A DNA stretch of 64,000 bases, taken from positions 2,734,501 to 2,798,500 of the forward strand of contig NZ_CP107811.1 in NCBI RefSeq assembly GCF_036346105.1, in the 5' to 3' direction. Below the pieces are notes generated by a model. That model was not told the origin of the DNA, made no database searches, and was given only the letters and a program-made list of their open reading frames with translations. Below are positions 44,404 to 53,361 of this stretch, one piece after another. Source of the stretch: Streptomyces sp. NBC_00539 (GTDB lineage: Bacteria; Actinomycetota; Actinomycetes; Streptomycetales; Streptomycetaceae). Each line of letters begins with the position of its first letter. Within the stretch, counting starts at the first letter, position 1. The translations under genes and the position numbers were made by a program.

Positions 44404-44769
44404 AGGCCGGGATCCAGAAGCCTGTTCGACGCCTGGAGGCTACTCATGGGTAAACGCGCGGACAAGGGGTGCGGGCAGCTTGGTTGCCGACGGGCCCGCG
44501 TGACGGCTCTCACGCAAAGAATGCATAGGCCGTTCGTAGGGACTCCACAAAGATTCACCAGGGGCCGCTGACCCGGTGAACAGAGACCTCGGCTGCGCCA
44601 CGGGGTTACTGTGCAGTCGGGGATCTCCCTGACCTGGGGCGACACAAGGGTTTCTGGGCTCGGGCAAGCCTCGCTATCACGCTCTGTGTGGGGAAGCTCA
44701 CCTGCGGATAGGGGTCGAAAGGCCGTGTCAGCTGTCCCTAAACTCAGCTTGTTTCTAGGAGGAGCCATC
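44404..44769. other. 366-base region upstream of accA2
   Basis: No convincing coding frame. It includes TAAACT (44739-44744), a possible -10 box, and an imperfect stem TTCACCaGGG...CCCGGTGAA around 44552-44580. It may hold the accA2 leader or a small RNA. Confidence 0.4.
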
Positions 44770-46533
44770 GTGCGCAAGGTGCTCATCGCCAACCGTGGCG
44801 AAATCGCTGTCCGCGTTGCCCGTGCCTGCCGGGATGCCGGGATCGCGAGCGTAGCCGTCTACGCCGACCCGGACCGGGACGCGCTGCACGTCCGCGCGGC
44901 AGACGAAGCGTTCGCGTTGGGCGGTGACACCCCGGCCGCCAGCTACCTGGACATCAAGAAGGTCCTCCAGGCAGCAGCCGACTCCGGTGCTGACGCCATC
45001 CACCCCGGATACGGCTTCCTGTCCGAGAACGCGGACTTCGCCCAAGCCGTTCTCGACGCGGGCCTGACCTGGATCGGCCCGCCGCCGCAGGCGATCCGCG
45101 ACCTCGGCGACAAGGTCGCCGCCCGTCACATCGCCCAGCGCGCCGGCGCCCCGCTGGTGGCCGGCACCCCGGACCCGGTGTCCGGGGCCGACGAGGTCGT
45201 GGCCTTCGCCGAGGAGCACGGCCTGCCCATCGCCATCAAGGCCGCCTTCGGTGGCGGCGGTCGCGGCCTCAAGGTCGCCCGCACGCTCGAAGAGGTCCCG
45301 GAGCTGTACGACTCCGCCGTGCGCGAGGCCGTCGCCGCGTTCGGCCGGGGCGAGTGCTTCGTGGAGCGCTACCTCGACAAGCCGCGCCACGTCGAGACGC
45401 AGTGCCTGGCCGACTCGCACGGCAACGTGGTGGTCGTCTCCACCCGTGACTGCTCGCTCCAGCGCCGCCACCAGAAGCTCGTCGAGGAGGCGCCCGCGCC
45501 GTTCCTCACCGAGGCGCAGAACGCCGAGCTGTACGCGGCGTCCAAGGCGATCCTCAAGGAGGCCGGCTACCAGGGCGCCGGCACCGTCGAGTTCCTCGTG
45601 GGGACCGACGGCACCATCTCCTTCCTCGAGGTGAACACCCGCCTCCAGGTCGAGCACCCCGTCACCGAGGAGGTCACCGGCATCGACCTCGTGCGCGAGA
45701 TGTTCCGCATCGCCGACGGTGAGGCGCTCGGCTACGACGACCCGCAGCTGCGCGGCCACTCCTTCGAGTTCCGCATCAACGGCGAGGACCCGGGCCGCGG
45801 CTTCCTGCCGGCCCCGGGCACGGTGACGAAGTTCGCCCCGCCCTCGGGCCCCGGTGTCCGCCTGGACGCGGGTGTCGAGTCGGGCTCGGTCATCGGCCCG
45901 GCGTGGGACTCGCTGCTGGCCAAGCTGATCGTCACGGGTGCCACCCGCGAGCAGGCCCTCCAGCGCGCCGCCCGCGCCCTGGCGGAGTTCGAGGTGGAGG
46001 GCATGGCCACCGCCATCCCGTTCCACCGCGCGGTCGTCGCCGACCCGGCGTTCGCCCCGACCGACGGCACTCCGTTCAAGATCCACACGCGGTGGATCGA
46101 GACCGAGTTCGTCAACGAGATCCCGGCCTTCACGGCGCCCGCCGCCGAGGAGGCCGACGAGGAGCCGGGCCGCGAGACCGTGGTGGTCGAGGTCGGCGGC
46201 AAGCGGCTGGAGGTCTCCCTCCCGTCCTCGCTGGGCATGACGCTTGCCCGCACGGCCGCAGCGGGCGGTGCCAAGCCGAAGCGCCGCGCCGCGAAGAAGT
46301 CGGGGCCGGCCGCCTCGGGCGACACGCTGGCGTCCCCGATGCAGGGCACGATCGTCAAGATCGCCGTGGAGGAGGGCCAGCAGGTCAACGAGGGCGACCT
46401 GGTCGTCGTCCTGGAGGCCATGAAGATGGAGCAGCCGCTGAACGCGCACCGCTCGGGCACGATCGTCGGCCTGACGGCCGAGGTCGGCGCCTCCCTGACG
46501 TCGGGCGCCACCATCTGCGAGATCAAGGACTGA
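44770..46533 (+). CDS. accA2: Acyl-CoA carboxylase alpha subunit (biotin carboxylase + BCCP)
   Basis: A 587-residue protein, length as for S. coelicolor AccA2. The biotin carboxylase part has [14 protein letters not shown], the ATP-grasp loop [40 protein letters not shown] and FRINGEDP. An Ala/Lys-rich linker ([10 protein letters not shown]) leads to the biotinyl domain, with the biotin lysine in EAMKMEQ. It supplies carboxybiotin to PccB- and AccB-type beta subunits. GTG 44770 follows AGGAGGAG. Confidence 0.95.
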   Translation: MRKVLIANRGEIAVRVARACRDAGIASVAVYADPDRDALHVRAADEAFALGGDTPAASYLDIKKVLQAAADSGADAIHPGYGFLSENADFAQAVLDAGLTWIGPPPQAIRDLGDKVAARHIAQRAGAPLVAGTPDPVSGADEVVAFAEEHGLPIAIKAAFGGGGRGLKVARTLEEVPELYDSAVREAVAAFGRGECFVERYLDKPRHVETQCLADSHGNVVVVSTRDCSLQRRHQKLVEEAPAPFLTEAQNAELYAASKAILKEAGYQGAGTVEFLVGTDGTISFLEVNTRLQVEHPVTEEVTGIDLVREMFRIADGEALGYDDPQLRGHSFEFRINGEDPGRGFLPAPGTVTKFAPPSGPGVRLDAGVESGSVIGPAWDSLLAKLIVTGATREQALQRAARALAEFEVEGMATAIPFHRAVVADPAFAPTDGTPFKIHTRWIETEFVNEIPAFTAPAAEEADEEPGRETVVVEVGGKRLEVSLPSSLGMTLARTAAAGGAKPKRRAAKKSGPAASGDTLASPMQGTIVKIAVEEGQQVNEGDLVVVLEAMKMEQPLNAHRSGTIVGLTAEVGASLTSGATICEIKD

Positions 46534-46538
46534 TCCGC

Positions 46539-46580
46539 CACGCGAAGGCCCCCGCCCGGAAGGGCGGGGGCCTTCGCGTG
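46539..46580. terminator. 19-bp hairpin terminator downstream of accA2
   Basis: Perfect stem 46539-46557 with 46562-46580 and a GGAA loop, starting 6 bases after the accA2 stop. Confidence 0.85.
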
Positions 46581-46712
46581 CTCCCGGAACCGGCCCGGCC
46601 GGCGAGGGGGCTCGCAGTCCGAGGTGCGGGGCTGCGCCCCGCGACGCCCGGTGCGGCGGCGCGACGTCCCGCGCAGCGGCACCGCACCCGGCCACCGCAC
46701 CGCCGCGTCCCG

Positions 46713-47669
46713 TCAGCGTCGGCGCATGTCCGCCACCCGCCCCCGCTCCCTCTCCCCCGCCTGCTGCTCCAGCAGCCCGGCCGGCGCGCTGCGCAGCTGC
46801 GCCGTCGGACCGCCGCGGCGCTGCACCGGCAGGGGCGACTCGCGCCGGGGCCGGCGCCCCGCCATCCCGTCGCCGCCGGAGGCCGCCGCGCCGCCCGCCA
46901 CCGTGATCTGCACGCCCTGGTCGGCCAGCGCCTGGAGTTCGGTGGCGGCCCGGTCGTCGTGCGGGGGCGGCTCGTCGGTGACCAGCCGCGTCATGACGTC
47001 CGTCGGCACGGTCTGGAACATGGTGTCGGTGCCCAGCTTGGTGTGGTCGGCGAGGACCACGACCTCCGCGGCCGCCTGCACCAGCGCCCGGTCCACGCTC
47101 GCGGAGAGCATGTTGGACGTGGACAGCCCGCGCTCGGCCGTCAGGCCGCTCCCGCTCAGGAAGGCCCGCGATACCCGCAGCCCCTGGAGGGACTGCTCGG
47201 CGCCGCTGCCGACGAGCGCGTAGTTGGAGCCGCGCAGGGTCCCGCCGGTCATCACCACTTCGACCCGGTTGGCATGGGCCAGCGCCTGGGCGACGAGCAG
47301 CGAGTTGGTGACCACGGTCAGCCCGGGCACCCGCGCGAGCCGGCGGGCCAGCTCCTGGGTCGTGGTGCCCGCTCCGACGACGACGGCCTCGCCCTCTTCC
47401 ACGAGGGAGGCCGCCACGTCGGCGATGGCGGTCTTCTCCGCCGTCGCGAGATGGGACTTTTGCGGGAAGCCGGATTCACGGGTGAACCCGCCCGGCAGCA
47501 CCGCACCGCCGTGCCGGCGGTCGAGGAGTCCTTCTGCCTCCAGTGCCCGCACGTCCCGCCGTACGGTCACTTCGGAGGTCTGGACGACGCGGGCGAGCTC
47601 CCGGAGCGACACCGCTCCGTTGGCCCGCACCATTTCGAGGATCAATTGGCGACGTTCTGCAGCGAACAC
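46713..47669 (-). CDS. DeoR-family transcriptional regulator
   Basis: A 318-residue regulator. N-terminal helix-turn-helix: AAERRQLILEMVRANGAVSLRELARVVQTSEVTVRRDVRALEAEGLLDRRHGGA, the DeoR signature. The middle is the sugar-phosphate-binding DeoRC domain (GTTTQELARRL, VVTNSLLVAQAL, GGTLRGSNYALVG, DHTKLG). A ~70-residue Arg/Gly-rich tail is unusual. DeoR proteins sense sugar phosphates. It lies 2.4 kb from pnp; whether it binds the CTACGCGCGTAG box is untested. TACTGT ends 7 bases before GTG 47669 (leaderless). Confidence 0.9.
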   Translation of the reverse strand: MFAAERRQLILEMVRANGAVSLRELARVVQTSEVTVRRDVRALEAEGLLDRRHGGAVLPGGFTRESGFPQKSHLATAEKTAIADVAASLVEEGEAVVVGAGTTTQELARRLARVPGLTVVTNSLLVAQALAHANRVEVVMTGGTLRGSNYALVGSGAEQSLQGLRVSRAFLSGSGLTAERGLSTSNMLSASVDRALVQAAAEVVVLADHTKLGTDTMFQTVPTDVMTRLVTDEPPPHDDRAATELQALADQGVQITVAGGAAASGGDGMAGRRPRRESPLPVQRRGGPTAQLRSAPAGLLEQQAGERERGRVADMRRR

Positions 47670-47844
47670 GAAACTGACAGTAACCCGGACGACCGACTGC
47701 TTTCAGCTCCTTCCGCCGGAATACCGAAGTTGTCCATAAGGTGGGGCGACAAGTGGTATACGCGGCCGGACAGTTGCGTGAACAGTCCGCTACGACCCCA
47801 CCCGCCACCCCAAATCCCTTGCGGAACAGGGCGGTTCGCGGCGG

Positions 47845-49284
47845 TTACGCCTCCCCGGCGACCTTGCGGGTGTGCAACTGGCGTGCCACCTCGGCGATCG
47901 AGCCGGACAGCGAGGGGTACACGGTGAACGCGTTTGCGATCTGCTCGACCGTCAGGTTGTTGTCCACGGCGATCGAGATGGGGTGGATGAGCTCGCTGGC
48001 GCGCGGCGCGACGACCACGCCGCCGACCACGATGCCGGTGCCGGGGCGGCAGAACAGCTTCACGAAGCCGTCCCGGATGCCCTGCATCTTCGCCCGCGCG
48101 TTGCGCAGCAGCGGGAGCTTCACGACGCGGGCGTCGATCTTGCCGGCGTCCACGTCGGCCTGGGTGTAACCGACGGTGGCGATCTCCGGGTCGGTGAAGA
48201 CGTTCGAGGAGACCGTCTTGAGGTTCAGCGGGGCCACCGCGTCCCCGAGGAAGTGGTACATCGCGATCCGGCCCTGCATGGCGGCGACGGAGGCCAGCGC
48301 GAAGACCCCGGTCACGTCACCGGCGGCGTACACGCCCGGCGAGGACGTGCGCGACACCTTGTCGGTCCAGATGTGGCCGGACTCCTTGAGCCGGACCCCG
48401 GACTCCTCCAGGTTCATGCCCTGCGTGTTGGGGACGGCGCCGACCGCCATCAGGCAGTGGGTGCCGCTGATGACCCGGCCGTCGGAGAGGGTGACCTCGA
48501 CCCGGTCGCCGACCCGCTTGGCGGACTCGGCGCGCGAGCGGCCGATGACGTTCATCCCGCGGCGGCGGAAGACGTCCTCCAGGACGGCGGCGGCGTCGGG
48601 GTCCTCGCCCGGCAGCACCCGGTCGCGGGACGACACCAGGGTCACGCGGGAGCCGAGGGCCTGGTAGGCGCCGGCGAACTCCGCGCCGGTCACACCGGAG
48701 CCGACGACGATGAGCTCCTCGGGGAGCTCGTCGAGGTCGTAGACCTGGGTCCAGTTGAGGATGCGCTCGCCGTCGGGCATCGCGTCGGGGATCTCGCGGG
48801 GGTGGCCGCCGGTCGCGATCAGCACCGCGTCGGCGGTCAGGATCGTCTCGGTGCCGTCGGCGGCGGTGACGATGACGTCCCGCGTGCCGTCGATACCCTG
48901 GGGGCCGCCGAGCTTGCCGCGACCGCGCATGACGCGTGCGCCCGCCCGGGTGACGGAGGCGGTGATGTCGTGCGACTGGGCGAGCGCGAGGCGCTTGACG
49001 CGCCGGTTCACCTTGCCGAGGTCGACGCCGACGACGCGCGCGGCCTGCTCGATGTGCGGGGTGTCGTCCGCGACGACGATGCCGAGCTCCTCGTACGACG
49101 AGTCGAAGGTCGTCATGACCTCGGCGGTCGCGATGAGGGTCTTGGAGGGCACGCAGTCGGTCAGGACCGAGGCGCCGCCGAGTCCGTCGCAGTCCACGAC
49201 GGTCACCTCCGCGCCGAGCTGAGCCCCTACGAGGGCCGCCTCATACCCGCCGGGTCCGCCGCCGATGATCACGATCCGGGTCAC
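47845..49284 (-). CDS. LpdA-like NAD(P)H quinone reductase
   Basis: A 479-residue FAD-dependent pyridine-nucleotide disulfide-type oxidoreductase (IIGGGPGGYEAAL FAD motif; VVGSGVTGAEFAGAY NAD(P) motif). At the redox site it reads GGASVLTDCVPSK: the first Cys of the usual CxxxxC pair is Ser, so it cannot be a dihydrolipoamide dehydrogenase or mycothione reductase. This matches M. tuberculosis LpdA (Rv3303c), an NAD(P)H quinone reductase protecting against oxidative stress. GTG 49284 has GGCGGAG upstream. Confidence 0.9.
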   Translation of the reverse strand: MTRIVIIGGGPGGYEAALVGAQLGAEVTVVDCDGLGGASVLTDCVPSKTLIATAEVMTTFDSSYEELGIVVADDTPHIEQAARVVGVDLGKVNRRVKRLALAQSHDITASVTRAGARVMRGRGKLGGPQGIDGTRDVIVTAADGTETILTADAVLIATGGHPREIPDAMPDGERILNWTQVYDLDELPEELIVVGSGVTGAEFAGAYQALGSRVTLVSSRDRVLPGEDPDAAAVLEDVFRRRGMNVIGRSRAESAKRVGDRVEVTLSDGRVISGTHCLMAVGAVPNTQGMNLEESGVRLKESGHIWTDKVSRTSSPGVYAAGDVTGVFALASVAAMQGRIAMYHFLGDAVAPLNLKTVSSNVFTDPEIATVGYTQADVDAGKIDARVVKLPLLRNARAKMQGIRDGFVKLFCRPGTGIVVGGVVVAPRASELIHPISIAVDNNLTVEQIANAFTVYPSLSGSIAEVARQLHTRKVAGEA

Positions 49285-49504
49285 GAAAACTCCGCCTCAC
49301 GTCTACCCGGCCGGCTGCCGCCCCGGCCGGGGCTTCCGGGGGGTCTCCCCGGGGGATGCATTCCGTGCCCCATTGTCCCGCACGCTTCAAGGTGCTTCAC
49401 GCCCGGTCCCGCCGTCGGCTCCGCCGAACCGGTCATCCCGTGGCCGGCCCCCGGTCATCCGCCTGGCACGCCGCCCGGGCCGCCCCTCCCGTACCCTCGA
49501 CCTC

Positions 49505-49942
49505 ATGTCGCTCTACGCCGCGTACGCCGGCAACCTCGACCCGCGGCTGATGACGCGCCGCGCTCCGCATTCGCCGCTGCGCGGCACGGGCTGGATCAAC
49601 GACTGGCGGCTGACCTTCGGCGGCGAGCAGATGGGCTGGGAGGGTGCCCTCGCCACGATCGTCGAAGCGCCGCGCCATCAGGTCTTCGTGGCGCTGTACG
49701 ACATCGCGCCGCTCGACGAGGACTCGATGGACCGGTGGGAGGGCGTCGGGCTCGACATCTACCGCCGGATGCGGATCCGGGTGCACACCCTGGACGGCGA
49801 GGAGGCCGCCTGGGTGTACGTCCTGAACGGCTACGAGGGCGGTCTGCCCTCGGCGCGCTACCTCGGCGAGATCGCGGACGCGGCCGAGTCGGCGGGCGCG
49901 CCGCACGACTACGTGATGGAACTGCGCAAGCGCCCCTGCTGA
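49505..49942 (+). CDS. Gamma-glutamylcyclotransferase-like protein
   Basis: A 145-residue protein with the AIG2/GGCT fold: LYAAYAGNLDPRLMTRRAPHSP is the substrate-binding Y-G-S-N-like loop, LTFGGEQMGWEGALATIVE follows, and DEDSMDRWEGVG holds the catalytic Glu/Asp region. It may form 5-oxoproline from gamma-glutamyl compounds, though substrates are unknown. TACCCT (49492-49497) ends 7 bases before ATG 49505, so leaderless. It lies between lpd and pnp. Confidence 0.8.
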   Translation: MSLYAAYAGNLDPRLMTRRAPHSPLRGTGWINDWRLTFGGEQMGWEGALATIVEAPRHQVFVALYDIAPLDEDSMDRWEGVGLDIYRRMRIRVHTLDGEEAAWVYVLNGYEGGLPSARYLGEIADAAESAGAPHDYVMELRKRPC

Positions 49943-50016
49943 GGCCCTTCCGCCCGGCAGGTGCCATTTCGGCGGAAACGACAAGGCAACGATCCGAACA
50001 CCGTGACCTGTGCCAT

Positions 50017-50028
50017 CTACGCGCGTAG
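50017..50028. promoter_or_regulatory. Nucleoside-catabolism operator CTACGCGCGTAG (pnp)
   Basis: A perfect 12-base palindrome preceded by AT, identical over 14 bases to the one in front of deoC (61589-61602). It would cover the -35 position for the -10 box TACGCT (50041-50046). Confidence 0.7.
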
Positions 50029-50040
50029 GCCAGGAACGGT

Positions 50041-50053
50041 TACGCTCGTCAGC
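50041..50053 (+). promoter_or_regulatory. -10 box of a leaderless pnp transcript
   Basis: TACGCT (50041-50046) followed by 7 bases and GTG 50054. No Shine-Dalgarno is present, so transcription probably starts at or next to the start codon. Confidence 0.55.
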
Positions 50054-50860
50054 GTGAACGCATCTGTTACCGACCCCTTCGCCGACGCCACCGCCGCGGC
50101 CGCCCGCCTGCGGGAGCTGACCGGCGCCGAAACCCACGATGTCGCCCTCGTCATGGGCTCCGGCTGGGCCCCCGCCGCAGAGGCGCTCGGTGCGCCCGAG
50201 GCCGAGTTCCCGGTCACCGAGCTGCCCGGCTTCCCGCCGCCCGCCGTGGAGGGCCACGGCGGCAAGATCCGCTCGTACAAGATCGGCGACAAGCGCGCGC
50301 TGCTCTTCCTCGGCCGGACCCACTTCTACGAGGGCCGCGGCGTCGCCGCCGTCGCCCACGGCGTCCGTACCGCCGTCGCCGCCGGCTGCAAGACCGTCGT
50401 GCTGACCAACGGCTGCGGCGGCCTGCGCGAGGGCATGAAGCCCGGCCAGCCGGTCCTGATCAGCGACCACCTCAACCTGACGGCCACCTCGCCGATCGTC
50501 GGCGCCAACTTCGTGGACCTCACCGACCTCTACTCGCCGCGCCTGCGCGCGCTGTGCAAGGAGATCGACGAGACCCTCGAAGAAGGCGTCTACGTCCAGT
50601 TCCCCGGCCCGCACTACGAGACCCCGGCCGAGATCAACATGATCCGCGTCATGGGCGCGGACCTGGTCGGCATGTCCACCGTCCTGGAGGCCATCGCCGC
50701 CCGTGAGGCCGGCGCCGAGGTGCTGGGCATCTCCCTGGTCACCAACCTGGCGGCGGGCCTGTCCGGCGAGCCGCTGAACCACGAAGAGGTGCTCCAGGCC
50801 GGCCGTGACTCGGCCTCGCGCATGGGCAAGCTGCTGACCCAGGTCCTCGCCCGCATCTGA
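50054..50860 (+). CDS. pnp: Purine nucleoside phosphorylase (trimeric type)
   Basis: A 268-residue phosphorylase that splits purine (deoxy)nucleosides to base and (deoxy)ribose-1-phosphate. Features: [57 protein letters not shown], and the base-binding [18 protein letters not shown] (Glu and Met); NHEEVL near the end. It starts at GTG 50054, and an upstream in-frame ATG is outside the promoter. Products feed the phosphosugar mutase next door and DeoC. Confidence 0.92.
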   Translation: MNASVTDPFADATAAAARLRELTGAETHDVALVMGSGWAPAAEALGAPEAEFPVTELPGFPPPAVEGHGGKIRSYKIGDKRALLFLGRTHFYEGRGVAAVAHGVRTAVAAGCKTVVLTNGCGGLREGMKPGQPVLISDHLNLTATSPIVGANFVDLTDLYSPRLRALCKEIDETLEEGVYVQFPGPHYETPAEINMIRVMGADLVGMSTVLEAIAAREAGAEVLGISLVTNLAAGLSGEPLNHEEVLQAGRDSASRMGKLLTQVLARI

Positions 50861-50888
50861 GGACCGTACGAGAGGTAAGGCGGAAGTA

Positions 50889-52538
50889 GTGCAGGAAGTG
50901 CAGGACGACCTGATCACCCGGGCCCGGGCGTGGCTGGCCGAGGACCCGGACCCGCAGACGGCGGCCGAACTGGGCGAGCTCATCGAGGCCGGCGACACGG
51001 CGGAACTCGCCGACCGCTTCTCCGGCATGCTGCAGTTCGGCACCGCCGGACTCCGCGGCGAGCTGGGCGCGGGCCCGATGCGGATGAACCGCGCCGTGGT
51101 CATCCGGGCCGCGGCGGGCCTCGCCGCCTACCTCAAGGCCCAGGGCCACGCCGGCGGCCTGGTCGTCGTCGGCTACGACGCGCGGTACAAGTCGGCGGAC
51201 TTCGCCCGTGACACCGCGGCCGTCATGACCGGCGCCGGTCTGCGCGCGGCCGTCCTGCCCCGCCCCCTGCCGACGCCCGTCCTCGCGTACGCCATAAGGC
51301 ACCTGGGCGCCGTCGCCGGCGTCGAGGTGACCGCGAGCCACAACCCGCCCCGGGACAACGGCTACAAGGTCTACCTCGGCGACGGCTCCCAGATCGTCTC
51401 CCCGGCGGACGCCGAGATCGCTGCGGAGATCGAGCGGATCACCACCCTCGACTCCGTGCCCCGCCCCGAGTCCGGCTGGGAAGACCTCGGCGACGAGGTC
51501 CTGGAGGCCTACCTGGCGCGTACGGACGCCGTCCTGACCCCCGGCTCCCCCCGGGGCGTGCGGACCGTCTACACGGCCATGCACGGCGTCGGCAAGGACG
51601 TCGTGATGGCCGCCTTCGCCCGGCACGGCTTCCCCACCCCGGTCCTGGTGGCCGAGCAGGCGGAACCGGACCCGGCCTTCCCGACGGTCGCCTTCCCCAA
51701 CCCGGAGGAGCCGGGCGCGATGGACCTGTCCTTCGCGAAGGCGGCCGAGGTGAACCCGGACATCGTCATCGCCAACGACCCGGACGCCGACCGCTGCGCG
51801 GTGGCGGTCCCGGACGACGGCGCCTGGCGGATGCTCCGCGGCGACGAGGTCGGCGCGCTCCTGGCCGCCCACCTGGTCCACAAGGGCGCCCGCGGCGTCT
51901 TCGCCGAGTCCATCGTCTCCTCCAGCCTCCTGGGCCGGATCGCGGACGCGGCGGGCCTCCCCTACGAGGAGACGCTCACCGGCTTCAAGTGGATCTCCCG
52001 CGTCGAGGGCCTGCGCTACGGCTACGAGGAGGCGCTCGGCTACTGCGTGGACCCCGAGGGCGTCCGCGACAAGGACGGCATCACCGCCGCCCTCCTGATC
52101 GCCGAACTCGCCTCGGAGCTCAAGGAGCAGGGCCGCACCCTGAGCGACCTGCTGGACGACCTGGCGATGGCCCACGGCCTGCACGCCACCGACCAGCTGT
52201 CGGTACGGGTCTCGGACCTGTCGGTCATCGCCTCCGCCATGGCCGCCCTGCGCGCGCAGCCTCCGGTGTCCCTGGCGGGCCTGCGGGTCACCTCGGCGGA
52301 GGACCTCAGCCACGGCACGCAGTCCCTGCCCCCCACGGACGGCCTGCGCTACTACCTGGAGGGCGACTACCGGGCCCGCGTGATCGTCCGCCCGTCGGGC
52401 ACGGAGCCGAAGCTCAAGTGCTACCTGGAGGTCGTGGTCCCGGTCTCCGAGGCCTCCGACCTCACCTCGTCCCGCACCCGCGGCCAGGAGATCCTCGACG
52501 CCGTCAAGAAGGACCTCTCCGCCGCGATGGGCCTCTAG
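50889..52538 (+). CDS. pmmB: Phosphomannomutase/phosphopentomutase-type phosphosugar mutase
   Basis: A 549-residue alpha-D-phosphohexomutase. Catalytic loop GVEVTASHNPPRDNGYKVY (phosphoserine in TASHNP), metal loop NDPDADRCAV, sugar-binding GDEVGAL, and the phosphate-binding RPSGTEPKLKCYLEV at the C terminus. Its tight linkage to pnp (28-base gap) favours use as a phosphopentomutase for (deoxy)ribose-1-phosphate, but its family includes phosphomannomutases and glucomutases. GTG 50889; terminated by a 14-bp hairpin. Confidence 0.88.
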   Translation: MQEVQDDLITRARAWLAEDPDPQTAAELGELIEAGDTAELADRFSGMLQFGTAGLRGELGAGPMRMNRAVVIRAAAGLAAYLKAQGHAGGLVVVGYDARYKSADFARDTAAVMTGAGLRAAVLPRPLPTPVLAYAIRHLGAVAGVEVTASHNPPRDNGYKVYLGDGSQIVSPADAEIAAEIERITTLDSVPRPESGWEDLGDEVLEAYLARTDAVLTPGSPRGVRTVYTAMHGVGKDVVMAAFARHGFPTPVLVAEQAEPDPAFPTVAFPNPEEPGAMDLSFAKAAEVNPDIVIANDPDADRCAVAVPDDGAWRMLRGDEVGALLAAHLVHKGARGVFAESIVSSSLLGRIADAAGLPYEETLTGFKWISRVEGLRYGYEEALGYCVDPEGVRDKDGITAALLIAELASELKEQGRTLSDLLDDLAMAHGLHATDQLSVRVSDLSVIASAMAALRAQPPVSLAGLRVTSAEDLSHGTQSLPPTDGLRYYLEGDYRARVIVRPSGTEPKLKCYLEVVVPVSEASDLTSSRTRGQEILDAVKKDLSAAMGL

Positions 52539-52594
52539 CCCCTCTCGTCCGGATCCTGCCTGACCGGCACGATCCGGAAGAGACGGCCCAGCCC

Positions 52595-52625
52595 GAAGAG
52601 CCCCGCCCACCGGGCGGGGCTCTTC
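52595..52625. terminator. 14-bp hairpin terminator after pmmB
   Basis: Stem 52595-52608 with 52612-52625 and an ACC loop, between pmmB and the convergent afsQ3-like gene. Confidence 0.75.
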
Positions 52626-52695
52626 CACGTGCACACGGTCCCACCGGCGAGGACCGGACACCCACCCACCGGGCCGGGGACGGGTGGGGCCCGCC

Positions 52696-53361
52696 TCAGG
52701 ACGCGCTCGGCGTCGGTCTCACCACGTCCCCCAGCGTCGGCACCGACTCCGGCCTGGAGCGGACGGCGTCACTGCACTCCCACGCCCTCGGCGGATCCGC
52801 ATCCGGCCCGCCCAGAACCACCGGCCCCGGCCCCGCCGACACCGCCTCGCTCTCCGCCAGCGTGCACACGATCTGCGACAGCGCCACCGGCGGAAGGTCC
52901 TCCGGCTTGCGGCTCAGCCGCACCGTCCCCGCCGGGTCACCCGGCCGCGTCGGCGCCGCCGAGAGCCCGTCCGGCACCCCGGTGGTGAATCCGGCGTCCC
53001 GCTCCTGCGCCGACGGCTCCCGCTCCAGCGCCTCCAGCAGCGCCTGCGCCGCCAGCACCACCGGGTCGCGCGCCGGCCGCTTCTCGGGCACGGGGACCAC
53101 CCGTTCCACGCCCACCAACTGCGACCCGCACACCAGCTCCACCGTGGCCCGGAACCCCGGCACCCCGCTCGGCTGCTGCCCGCTCGGCTGCGCCGGGGTG
53201 TCGCACGACACCCGCGACGGCGCCGCGCCCACGTCCACCGGCACGGTCGTCGCCCGGATCCCGCAGCCCCCCGCGCCGACCGCCGTCACGGCCGCCACCA
53301 GCAGCAGCCCCGTCATCCGCACCGCGCCACGTACCGTGCCGCGCCCCGCCCTACGCCTCAC
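52696..53361 (-). CDS. AfsQ3-like lipoprotein
   Basis: A 221-residue lipoprotein: a signal peptide with lipobox region VGAGGC (Cys33), then a Pro/Ser-rich linker and a ~120-residue outer domain with four more cysteines (VSCDTP, VCGSQL, IVCTLAE, WECSDA). It overlaps afsQ2 by 11 bases. In S. coelicolor a lipoprotein gene (afsQ3) occupies this place and is thought to modulate sensing by AfsQ2. The signal sensed is not known. Confidence 0.8.
   Translation of the reverse strand: MRRRAGRGTVRGAVRMTGLLLVAAVTAVGAGGCGIRATTVPVDVGAAPSRVSCDTPAQPSGQQPSGVPGFRATVELVCGSQLVGVERVVPVPEKRPARDPVVLAAQALLEALEREPSAQERDAGFTTGVPDGLSAAPTRPGDPAGTVRLSRKPEDLPPVALSQIVCTLAESEAVSAGPGPVVLGGPDADPPRAWECSDAVRSRPESVPTLGDVVRPTPSAS

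Noticed and set aside
47700-47844. A third copy of the CTACGCGCGTAG operator in front of the DeoR gene
   Set aside because: The nearest match, TATACGCGG near 47757, is not palindromic and shares too few bases.
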